From Acholeplasmataceae bacterium (GTDB taxonomy: Bacteria; Bacillota_I; Bacilli_A; ML615J-28; CAG-698): a stretch of DNA of 6,019 bases. Of this stretch, positions 1 through 5,850 are shown piece by piece. The stretch lies in NCBI GenBank assembly GCA_012840905.1, contig DUVT01000194.1, positions 1 to 6,019 on the forward strand, given 5' to 3'. Both the position numbers and the translations under genes were made by a program. A model generated the notes under the pieces. The model did no database searches. It worked only from the letters and a program-made list of their open reading frames with translations, and was not told the origin of the DNA. The first letter of the stretch is position 1, and every line of letters starts with the position of its first letter.

Positions 1-80
1 AGAACAAGTGTAATTATAGTTGTAATAACTAATGGAAGTATATATATTTTTTTAAGATTAATCAGTTTGCCTTTTCCCAT
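1..80 (-). CDS. N-terminal fragment of a membrane or secreted protein (runs off left edge)
   Basis: An ATG at 80-78 opens a frame that stays open to the window edge, giving 26 complete codons. The peptide begins MGKGKLINLKK and continues as a hydrophobic stretch (IYILPLVITTIITLVL). This is a short basic N-terminus followed by a membrane segment, as in a signal anchor or signal peptide. The start is supported by a GGTGAT ribosome binding site 3 nt upstream (plus-strand 84-89) and an extended -10 promoter at 107-115. It lies 65 bp downstream of xth on the same strand with no convincing terminator between, so read-through from the GNAT-xth operon is possible besides its own promoter. No family can be assigned from this fragment; the function is unknown. 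Confidence 0.6.
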   Translation of the reverse strand, partial: MGKGKLINLKKIYILPLVITTIITLV

Positions 81-83
81 ATA

Positions 84-89
84 ATCACC
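84..89 (-). promoter_or_regulatory. Ribosome binding site, GGTGAT type
   Basis: The minus strand reads GGTGAT, then 3 nt, then the ATG at 80. This pairs with the 5' side of the anti-Shine-Dalgarno region (the full complement is AGGAGGTGATC), so the short gap is geometrically reasonable. It decides the start of the left-edge gene. Confidence 0.5.
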
Positions 90-106
90 AAATATGTCTT
101 TTATTC

Positions 107-115
107 ATTATAGCA
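107..115 (-). promoter_or_regulatory. Extended -10 promoter for the left-edge gene
   Basis: On the minus strand this reads TGCTATAAT, a perfect -10 hexamer with a TGn extension. The -35 region about 17 bp upstream (around 130-135) matches the consensus poorly, which is usual for extended -10 promoters. The start would fall near 100, giving a leader of about 20 nt before the ATG at 80. Confidence 0.5.
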
Positions 116-145
116 TAATGTTTAAATGTTGTGTTTATAATTATA

Positions 146-898
146 TTATAATTTTATTTCAATGGATACAGGGCAATGATCGCTTCCTAAGATATCAGTA
201 TGGATTTCTGCATCAACTAATGCATCTTTTAATCTGTTTGAAATTAAAAAATAGTCAATACGCCAGCCAATATTATTTTGTCTTGCTTTAAACATATAAC
301 TCCACCAAGTATACTTTATTGTATCTGGATATAGGTATCTAAAGGTATCTGTAAAACCTGCATCTAAAAGCTTTTGAAATTTTGTTCTTTCTTCGATTGT
401 AAAACCAGCATTTTTTTGATTAGCATCAGGATTTTTTAAGTCTATTTCAGTATGAGCAACATTTAAGTCCCCACAGACTATAACTGGTTTTTCTTTGTCT
501 AATTTAACTAAATAATTTCTAAACTCATCTTCAAAAATCATTCTATAATCTAAACGTGTTAATTCTCTTTGTGAATTTGGAACATAGACTGTTACAAAAT
601 AGAACTTTTCATATTCAAGGGTTATTAATCTTCCTTCATCATTATACTTTTCTCCATCAATTCCATAAATAACATTTAATGGTTTATGTTTTGTATAAAT
701 TAAGGTACCTGAATAGCCCTTCTTATCTGCACAATTCCAATATTCATAGTAATTTTCTAAATCAAATTCTTTTTGTTCTTCTTGCATTTTAGTCTCTTGA
801 ATAGCAAAAATATCAGCATCAACTTCATGAAAGAAATCTAAAAATCCCTTTTTAGTTGCAGCCCTAAGTCCATTAACGTTCCACGAAAATAGTTTCAT
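146..898 (-). CDS. xth: Exodeoxyribonuclease III (ExoA/Xth AP endonuclease)
   Basis: A 250-residue protein of the exonuclease III / AP endonuclease family (endonuclease-exonuclease-phosphatase fold), close to the length of Bacillus ExoA. It cleaves DNA 5' to abasic sites and has 3'-5' exonuclease and 3'-phosphatase activity in base excision repair in the cytoplasm. All family motifs are visible: SWNVNG with N7, QETK with E35 (metal ligand), TVYVPNSQ with Y105, GDLNVAH with D144 and N146, GWRIDYF with D215, and C-terminal GSDHCPV with D240 and H241. The protein appears intact and active. The start is fixed by AAGGAGG at 906-912, 7 nt upstream. It is the second gene of an operon behind a GNAT gene whose last 26 bp overlap its beginning, so translation is probably coupled. 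No clear terminator follows. In Bacillus nomenclature this would be exoA. Confidence 0.96.
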   Translation of the reverse strand: MKLFSWNVNGLRAATKKGFLDFFHEVDADIFAIQETKMQEEQKEFDLENYYEYWNCADKKGYSGTLIYTKHKPLNVIYGIDGEKYNDEGRLITLEYEKFYFVTVYVPNSQRELTRLDYRMIFEDEFRNYLVKLDKEKPVIVCGDLNVAHTEIDLKNPDANQKNAGFTIEERTKFQKLLDAGFTDTFRYLYPDTIKYTWWSYMFKARQNNIGWRIDYFLISNRLKDALVDAEIHTDILGSDHCPVSIEIKL

Positions 899-1436
899 CT
901 AAACTCCTCCTTAAAAGAATGTAATTTACTAAATTAAAGTATTTATTTAGTGATGGGACGAATTCATATGTAAGTCTTGTAAAAATAAAACCACATTTTT
1001 CTAGTACTCTTCTTGATGCAATATTGTCTTCAATATGTTTAGCTCGTAGAAAATCAACCTTAACATCATTAAATGCAAAATCAATTACTTTATTACATAC
1101 TTCACTCATAATTCCTTGATTCCAATATTTTTTCGCAAGACAATAACCAATTTCGAGGGAGTTATTTCTAAAATCAAAAAGGCTAATAGTTCCAATTAGT
1201 TCTTTATTTTCTTTATATTCAATTCCCCATTGGAAAAAGTAGTCGTTGTCATATTGTTTTAGCCAAGAATAAATAACTTCTTTTGTAGTGTTAAGATTTT
1301 CATGAGTTTTCCAATTTAAGTATTTTGTAACTTCTGGGTCACTTGCCCAATTAGTATACATTGCTTTTGCATCAGATTTTTGGATTTTTCTAATTAAGAG
1401 CCTAGAAGTTTCCAGATTGATGGTTTTTGTAATCAT
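873..1436 (-). CDS. GNAT-family N-acetyltransferase, RimJ/RimL-like
   Basis: A 187-residue GNAT acetyltransferase of the RimJ/RimL (Acetyltransf_3) type. It opens with TSRLLIRKIQKSD (residues 10-22), the typical first strand of this group. The acetyl-CoA binding motif A is at about 96-113 (IGYCLAKKYWNQGIMSEV). Motif B is at about 130-150 and includes N138 and the closing RRVLEKCGF. Family members transfer acetyl from acetyl-CoA to N-terminal or side-chain amines of ribosomal proteins or to small molecules; the substrate here cannot be read from sequence. The start is supported by AAGGAG at 1444-1449 with a 7-nt gap. It is the first gene of the operon with xth: its 3' end carries the xth ribosome binding site and its stop lies inside xth codons 8-9. 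It is divergent from the SpoIIE gene. The linkage does not itself imply a DNA repair role. Confidence 0.9.
   Translation of the reverse strand: MITKTINLETSRLLIRKIQKSDAKAMYTNWASDPEVTKYLNWKTHENLNTTKEVIYSWLKQYDNDYFFQWGIEYKENKELIGTISLFDFRNNSLEIGYCLAKKYWNQGIMSEVCNKVIDFAFNDVKVDFLRAKHIEDNIASRRVLEKCGFIFTRLTYEFVPSLNKYFNLVNYILLRRSLDETIFVER
904..912 (-). promoter_or_regulatory. Strong Shine-Dalgarno for xth, inside the GNAT reading frame
   Basis: The minus strand reads AAGGAGGAG with the core AAGGAGG 7 nt before the xth ATG. It lies within the last codons of the upstream GNAT gene, so ribosomes ending GNAT translation pass over it, consistent with translational coupling. Confidence 0.8.
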
Positions 1437-1457
1437 AAAAATTCTCCTTAGTATTCA

Positions 1458-1466
1458 ATTATAACA
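1458..1466 (-). promoter_or_regulatory. Extended -10 promoter for the GNAT-xth operon
   Basis: The minus strand reads TGTTATAAT, a perfect TATAAT (1463-1458) with the TGn extension. The -35 region about 17 bp upstream (about 1481-1486, TTAATT) is weak. Transcription would begin near 1451, immediately ahead of the AAGGAG at 1449-1444, giving a short leader of about 15 nt. Confidence 0.5.
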
Positions 1467-1512
1467 TACAAATATGGATAAATTAATTGATATATATTTT
1501 TTCTTTCACCAT

Positions 1513-1545
1513 TTTACAAATTTCTCATTATTTATAGAGTACAAT
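1513..1545 (+). promoter_or_regulatory. Possible SpoIIE promoter with an unusually long (21-bp) spacer
   Basis: TACAAT at 1540-1545 is a good -10 candidate without a TGn extension. The best -35-like hexamer is TTTACA at 1513-1518, giving a 21-bp spacer instead of 17. No good hexamer lies at 17 bp. From memory of the literature, Spo0A-activated sigma-A promoters such as Bacillus spoIIE and spoIIG also have 21-22 bp spacers. I found no convincing Spo0A box (TGTCGAA) in 1437-1569, so the assignment is tentative. The start would fall near 1552, giving a leader of about 18 nt. Confidence 0.35.
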
Positions 1546-1554
1546 TATTCGTAC

Positions 1555-1560
1555 GAGGTG
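1555..1560 (+). promoter_or_regulatory. Ribosome binding site of the SpoIIE gene
   Basis: GAGGTG at 1555-1560 sits 9 nt before the ATG at 1570 and matches the Shine-Dalgarno core. A second purine run, AAGGGG at 1562-1567, is only 2 nt from the ATG and too close to be the main site. The site supports the ATG at 1570. Confidence 0.6.
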
Positions 1561-1569
1561 TAAGGGGAA

Positions 1570-3735
1570 ATGAATAAATATTTAAATATATTAATTGTCA
1601 GTTTTTTTACTGTGCTGACTAGTCAGTATAACTTTTCATTTACGTTATATATACCAATTGTTTGTTTTTTGGTTTTCAATAATAGTAAAAATATGTTATT
1701 AATTGTACCTGCTAGTTTGCTTGCAATGTTTTGGTTTAATAATAAACTATTGCTTGAACTTGGGATAGTTCTTGGTTTAATAATTGTTTTTATGTTAATT
1801 ACTAGGGGAGAAAAAATCCAATTTAATTTACTCTTTATTTTTGTCTTAACTCTTGGAATTATGATCTATAAATATCCAAGTATAAATAATCTATTAATAA
1901 ACTTAATTTTTAGTTTAATAGCTACAGTACTTTATGGTTATTTTTGTTATAACTTAGAAGGTGCTTTAATTAGTGAAAGTAAAACGAGAAATTTTGCTTA
2001 TAATGAAGTTATAATGGCAATAGCCGCTGTTATTGGTGCAACAATAATCAAAATTGGAAATATTCAACTATGTGTTTTTGTTAGTATATATTTTTCAATG
2101 TATTTATCAAAAAATAACTATCCATTCCATTCTGTTTTTTACAGTTTAATAAATATGTTTTTCTTAAGATTTATATTTAAAATAGAAGAAGCTCTATTAA
2201 TTCCTTTTGTAAGTGCGTTTTATTTGTTTCCATCAATCTATGCACCAGCTGCATTAATTAGTTTTTGTTTACTTGGTTGGGCAACAAACATTGACTTATT
2301 TAACGTTATTTATTTACAAGTAACTATTGGACTAGCTATTTTCTTTGAACTAGTTAAGTCAACAATTATAAGTAAATATTCAAGCGAGGAGATTGTAAAA
2401 GGTGCATATACTCAGGCGATGGAAAATGCAAACCATGAAATTATAGCTTTTGCAAGTTTTCTAGATCTATTCTCTCGTGACTTTTCTGAATCAAAAGAAT
2501 ATACTCAAAAATTAAGTGAAGGTATAAATAGCTTAATGCAATATTATTGTGAAGGCTGTTATGTAAGAAAAGAATGTTTTTCAAAAAATAAAGGAAAACT
2601 TTATACCTTTTTTAAAAATTTAATTATGTATTCAAAACGTAGTGATTATGAATTAAGAGATGCTGATGCAATTAGTTTTTTTAAGAGTTGTCCTTATATA
2701 GTTGAGATGAGAAAAAGTAGTATACTAATTAATGAACGCCTAAATATAGCAAACTCAAATACAAAGACGAATACATTAGTAGCGCAAATGAATGGTTTTA
2801 CTAATATCCTAAGACAATTCAGTGTCGATAATGCCCTGAAAAGTGAACTTGATTATGAAATCTTTAATAAAATATATCGCGGCTTAAATGATTATGGATT
2901 TAATGTGTGTATTTTTGAACCAAAGAAAATAACAAAGCATGATTTTTTAATTGAGGTTGGTATTAAGGGTGAAAACTTTAAACAGATTAAGGGGATTGTA
3001 GAGGAAATATGCAATATTTATATTGCAGATAAAGTAACTTGTATATTTAAAAATGCAACAAAAGGCAGAACCTATTTTACAATCGTTCCAAAATTAAATT
3101 TTGAAATTGAATATGGTTATGGTATGTTAGCACAAGAAGGAAATAATATTTGTGGTGATAATTATTTAATTAAAAACTTAAATAATGCAAAACTCATTGC
3201 TGCGATTAGTGATGGTATGGGAAAAGGATATGTTGCAAACCAAGAATCAGCTAGCACTTTAAAGTTAGTTGATGAAATAACAAAAACAACCCTTACTACT
3301 GAAACAGCCCTACAAATATTAAATACATTTTATTTTATTCAAGACTACCTAGAAAAATATTCAACGCTAGATTTTTTAGAAATAGATAGAACTAAAGGTG
3401 AAGCACTATTTTATAAGATGGGAGCAGCATCTAGCTATATTTTCCACAGTAATGGAACATATGAAAAAATAGAAAATGAAGGCTTACCGTTTGGAATAGA
3501 AGAAATTATTGAAGCAAAAAAATATAAAATAAAAAAAGATGATGTAATCGTAATGGCAAGTGATGGTATATTTGAAAATATTATAGATGAGAAAGATTTA
3601 GAAGCGTATATCAAAGGGATTATACACTTATCCCCACAAAAGATCACATATGAAATTTTAAATTATGCAAGAAAAACAAAAAGCAAGACACTTGATGATA
3701 TGAGTGTAATAATTTTAAAAATATTAGAAAATTAA
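1570..3735 (+). CDS. spoIIE: SpoIIE-like membrane-bound PP2C serine phosphatase
   Basis: A 721-residue protein with SpoIIE architecture, somewhat shorter than the roughly 827-residue Bacillus SpoIIE. Residues 1 to about 265 are very hydrophobic, with roughly eight to ten membrane helices. The central region (about 270-500) contains a C-x2-C-x5-C cluster (C327, C330, C336) and C374, resembling the conserved Cys pattern I associate with SpoIIE central domains. The C-terminal PP2C/SpoIIE phosphatase (about 515-721) keeps the expected metal ligands: D530 (CGDNY), D548 (SDGMGKG), D665 (MASDGIF) and D709/D710 (LDDMSV). These align by eye with Bacillus D610, D628, D746 and D795. In Bacillus, SpoIIE localises to the polar septum with FtsZ and dephosphorylates SpoIIAA-P, which releases sigma-F in the forespore. 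That role is inferred here; SpoIIAA, SpoIIAB and sigma-F are not in this window. It is divergent from GNAT-xth and convergent with the lipoprotein gene. The Bacillus downstream neighbours (yabS, yabT, tilS, hprT, ftsH) are not adjacent. Confidence 0.9.
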   Translation: MNKYLNILIVSFFTVLTSQYNFSFTLYIPIVCFLVFNNSKNMLLIVPASLLAMFWFNNKLLLELGIVLGLIIVFMLITRGEKIQFNLLFIFVLTLGIMIYKYPSINNLLINLIFSLIATVLYGYFCYNLEGALISESKTRNFAYNEVIMAIAAVIGATIIKIGNIQLCVFVSIYFSMYLSKNNYPFHSVFYSLINMFFLRFIFKIEEALLIPFVSAFYLFPSIYAPAALISFCLLGWATNIDLFNVIYLQVTIGLAIFFELVKSTIISKYSSEEIVKGAYTQAMENANHEIIAFASFLDLFSRDFSESKEYTQKLSEGINSLMQYYCEGCYVRKECFSKNKGKLYTFFKNLIMYSKRSDYELRDADAISFFKSCPYIVEMRKSSILINERLNIANSNTKTNTLVAQMNGFTNILRQFSVDNALKSELDYEIFNKIYRGLNDYGFNVCIFEPKKITKHDFLIEVGIKGENFKQIKGIVEEICNIYIADKVTCIFKNATKGRTYFTIVPKLNFEIEYGYGMLAQEGNNICGDNYLIKNLNNAKLIAAISDGMGKGYVANQESASTLKLVDEITKTTLTTETALQILNTFYFIQDYLEKYSTLDFLEIDRTKGEALFYKMGAASSYIFHSNGTYEKIENEGLPFGIEEIIEAKKYKIKKDDVIVMASDGIFENIIDEKDLEAYIKGIIHLSPQKITYEILNYARKTKSKTLDDMSVIILKILEN

Positions 3736-3762
3736 AAGGATAGATCGTTTAGATCTATCCTT
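3736..3762. terminator. Bidirectional intrinsic terminator between convergent genes
   Basis: An 11-bp perfect inverted repeat pairs 3736-3746 (AAGGATAGATC) with 3752-3762 (GATCTATCCTT) around a 5-nt loop. It starts directly after the spoIIE stop (3733-3735). On the minus strand it is followed by a T-rich tract (TTTTAATTTTCTAATAT), the classic intrinsic terminator form, so it is strongest for the lipoprotein gene. On the plus strand the downstream sequence (CATTGTTATATAAAG) has a poor T tract, so termination of spoIIE is weaker. The lipoprotein stop codon (TAG, 3757-3755) lies within the stem, so the last codons of that gene form part of the hairpin. Confidence 0.85.
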
Positions 3763-5725
3763 CATTGTTATATAAAGTTGTTATAGCATTTATTTTATTT
3801 GCTCCATAGGATGCATAAGTTTGTATTCTACAACCTGGAGCGCCTTTAGAACTATCGTTTGTGTTATGAATTGCATAAATATTTCCGAATTCATCTTCAC
3901 CAAGATACATAAGTACATGGCCAGGTGAAAAAGTAAATGTACCTGGATGATATTTTTCTTTTATATCATTTACTGTTAAGTTTGATACTTTTTCTGAGTA
4001 GTTTGGAATATTGCTTTGATTAGATGTATTACGCGGCATTTTAATTCCAAAAGTAGTGAAGATGGAATTTAATGTAGAGGAACAATCTCGACCATCAATC
4101 AATTTATCACCCCAACTATATTCAATTCCAAGTAATTTAAATGCTTGCTTATAGAGGTTTTCAATTGTATATGGAAGATAGCCTTCATGAACATCTTCTG
4201 TTTTTGCTAGTTGAATAGTTTTAACTTCTAGTTTTCCTAATTCATCTTTTGTTGGGAATCTTAAATAATAGTAATCATTGTCAGCATAGGTGAAAGGTAT
4301 TCTTTGCCCCATCCTTACAGCTACATTATTTATGTTAAGTCTTTCACTAGTTACAATAATAAAGTTAGGATCATTTAAGAATGAATTAAACTCTTGATAA
4401 CTACAAAGAGCGATTTTACTAACTTCTACCCATCCATTATAGTTATGTCCTTGTACAAACGCCCATTTATTGTCGCTACTATAATGATATATTAATACAC
4501 CATCACCAACATTAAATGCAGTCTCTTGGAAACGGTCTAAATAGTACGTTTCAGAATAATAATGTGTAGGATAACTTCTTACTGCAGCAAACTCACTAAT
4601 AATGCCATAGCTAACATTAATTGTTGCAGGAATATTTTCTAGGTTACGATTTGATAAAATTGCTTGTTTTTCTGCACTTGTTAGAGCTTTTCCATCATTA
4701 TAAACAGTATATGTATTTATATTTGAGTAATTTTGGATTAATCCTTGTACATATGTTTTTGATAAAGTTGTTGGTTGAGTTAAGATATCAATAACTTTTG
4801 TTCTACTATAGTCACTTAAGATATGATTGTTTAAGTGATTAATTTCTTCGGATGTTAAAATTAAAGCTTTTGGATCATATTTAGGATCTAATTGTTCAAG
4901 CCAATATTCATAATCATATATAGTATATGCTGGCTTTTCTACATATACAGTAACAGTTTTATGAATACTTGGGTTTTTCTTATAAGTAATTTTTACTTCT
5001 GTAGTACCAATAGATTCAGGGATAATGTAATTATTAAATATTGTAAGAATATCAGGGTTTTCAATTTCAAACTCTAAATCTTCATAGTTTATATTTTTTA
5101 GCTGAATCGGCAATTTTTCAGATTCATCTAAATATAAAGATACTGAACTAGTATATAAGATAATTTCACCATCAGGTTGAACATTTATATTAAGCTCAAA
5201 ACTTATATTTTTATCATCAACATTATAAATTGTCATTCTAGTAAAGCCTTCACTTACAGCCTTAACTTTAAATTTTTGGTTTGTTGTAATAATACTAACA
5301 ACATCTTCATTTGATAAATCATATGCAATTTCATTATATGTTAAAGATGTTAGCTCCAAGTCGAGAACCAACTCTTCGCCAACTGTTAATGCAACAAGTG
5401 AGTCTTTGTAGGAAATTGATTTTTGTTTTAAAATTGTTACTTTAAACTCTATACTTACTTCAGGGTGAGCAAAATAACTAACAGTTATTTTAGTATCACC
5501 ACTTTGAAGTGCACGAAACTTCTTTCCAATTATTTCAAGAAAAGAATAATCAAAAGAATAATTTAAATCTTTTTCATCATCATATACTAGCGGAAGGCCA
5601 AAAACATCATCAACATAAGTTGTTATATCATTATTTAATGCCTTTAAAGTAGGTTCATCTTGATTACATGAAATCAAGAGTAATGAAAATAATAGTAAAA
5701 TTGGAATAATTAAAAATCTTCTCAT
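3755..5725 (-). CDS. Modular surface lipoprotein: Ig-like modules, SH3-like domains, NlpC/P60 endopeptidase
   Basis: A 656-residue lipoprotein. Residues 1-20 form a lipoprotein signal peptide (MRRF, a long Leu/Ile core, then lipobox LISC) with C20 as the lipidated residue. About 25-275 appear to be three tandem BIG2-like Ig modules (roughly 25-98, 104-188, 190-272). About 275-370 is a mainly helical linker resembling the N-terminal stabilising region of NlpC/P60 hydrolases. About 375-500 holds SH3_6/SH3_7-like domains, recognisable by VRSYPT (382-387), the GDGVLIYHYSSDNKWAFV block and GWVEVSKIAL. About 525-656 is NlpC/P60: C548 in GRDCSS, then MPRNTSNQ, H603 in PGHVLMYLG, and H620 as the likely third polar residue. 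Related enzymes cut gamma-D-glutamyl-diamino acid bonds in peptidoglycan stem peptides; the bond cut here is inferred. I chose the ATG at 5725 because AGAGAGG lies 5 nt upstream and the signal peptide starts there; an in-frame TTG at 5746 adds seven residues without a better ribosome site. It has its own promoter and is convergent with spoIIE. Confidence 0.88.
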   Translation of the reverse strand: MRRFLIIPILLLFSLLLISCNQDEPTLKALNNDITTYVDDVFGLPLVYDDEKDLNYSFDYSFLEIIGKKFRALQSGDTKITVSYFAHPEVSIEFKVTILKQKSISYKDSLVALTVGEELVLDLELTSLTYNEIAYDLSNEDVVSIITTNQKFKVKAVSEGFTRMTIYNVDDKNISFELNINVQPDGEIILYTSSVSLYLDESEKLPIQLKNINYEDLEFEIENPDILTIFNNYIIPESIGTTEVKITYKKNPSIHKTVTVYVEKPAYTIYDYEYWLEQLDPKYDPKALILTSEEINHLNNHILSDYSRTKVIDILTQPTTLSKTYVQGLIQNYSNINTYTVYNDGKALTSAEKQAILSNRNLENIPATINVSYGIISEFAAVRSYPTHYYSETYYLDRFQETAFNVGDGVLIYHYSSDNKWAFVQGHNYNGWVEVSKIALCSYQEFNSFLNDPNFIIVTSERLNINNVAVRMGQRIPFTYADNDYYYLRFPTKDELGKLEVKTIQLAKTEDVHEGYLPYTIENLYKQAFKLLGIEYSWGDKLIDGRDCSSTLNSIFTTFGIKMPRNTSNQSNIPNYSEKVSNLTVNDIKEKYHPGTFTFSPGHVLMYLGEDEFGNIYAIHNTNDSSKGAPGCRIQTYASYGANKINAITTLYNNEG

Positions 5726-5730
5726 CTTTT

Positions 5731-5737
5731 CCTCTCT
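5731..5737 (-). promoter_or_regulatory. Ribosome binding site deciding the lipoprotein start
   Basis: The minus strand reads AGAGAGG, 5 nt before the ATG at 5725. The upstream in-frame TTG at 5746 has no comparable site before it, and initiation there would put seven charged or polar residues before the signal peptide. Confidence 0.6.
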
Positions 5738-5763
5738 TAAAAACAAATATTTTACTTTACATT

Positions 5764-5772
5764 ATTATATCA
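5764..5772 (-). promoter_or_regulatory. Extended -10 promoter for the lipoprotein gene
   Basis: The minus strand reads TGATATAAT: a perfect TATAAT (5769-5764) with a TGn extension. The -35 region about 17 bp upstream (5792-5787, TTTAAT) is weak. Transcription would start near 5757, giving a leader of about 32 nt to the ATG at 5725. Confidence 0.5.
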
Positions 5773-5805
5773 TTTATAAAACAATCATTAAAGAAAATAA
5801 ATGGT

Positions 5806-5835
5806 TTTACTATAATAATCTAGATATGATATAAT
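5806..5835 (+). promoter_or_regulatory. Promoter region with two candidate -10 elements for the right-edge gene
   Basis: TGATATAAT at 5827-5835 is an extended -10, paired with TTTACT (5806-5811) at an 18-bp spacing. It would start transcription near 5842, only about 9 nt before the ATG and on top of the ribosome binding site. A second perfect TATAAT at 5811-5816 lacks the TG extension and a good -35, but would give a more usual leader of about 28 nt. Either or both may be used. Confidence 0.45.
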
Positions 5836-5841
5836 AATTAT

Positions 5842-5847
5842 GGTGAT
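5842..5847 (+). promoter_or_regulatory. Ribosome binding site, GGTGAT type
   Basis: GGTGAT lies 3 nt before the ATG at 5851, the same arrangement as the left-edge gene. An earlier ATG at 5840 is followed by an in-frame TGA after four codons, so 5851 is the better start. Confidence 0.45.
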
Positions 5848-5850
5848 TTT

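Noticed and set aside
139..153. AATTATATTATAATT palindrome overlapping the xth stop codon, considered as a terminator
   Set aside because: It consists only of A and T with a one-base centre, so the hairpin would be very weak, and no T tract follows on the xth strand.
94..291. Plus-strand ORF of 65 codons
   Set aside because: Mostly antisense to the 3' end of xth, which has all its catalytic motifs; no ribosome binding site and no recognisable protein.
1548..1557. TCGTACGA palindrome just before the SpoIIE start, considered as an operator or Spo0A box
   Set aside because: Eight bases is short, and it matches the TGTCGAA Spo0A consensus at only about four of seven positions on either strand.
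1437..1569. Divergent 133-bp gap examined for small genes, riboswitches or RNA genes
   Set aside because: It holds only promoter and ribosome-binding elements; predicted leaders are too short for a riboswitch, and no stable hairpin was seen.
3435..3647. Minus-strand ORF of 70 codons
   Set aside because: Lies wholly antisense to the conserved SpoIIE phosphatase domain; its hydrophobic content is a reflection of the opposite strand.
4892..5077. Plus-strand ORF of 61 codons
   Set aside because: Antisense to the Ig-like region of the lipoprotein gene, with no ribosome site or promoter of its own.
5723..5746. TTG start at 5746 for the lipoprotein
   Set aside because: It would add seven polar residues before a good signal peptide, and the AGAGAGG site is positioned for the ATG at 5725.
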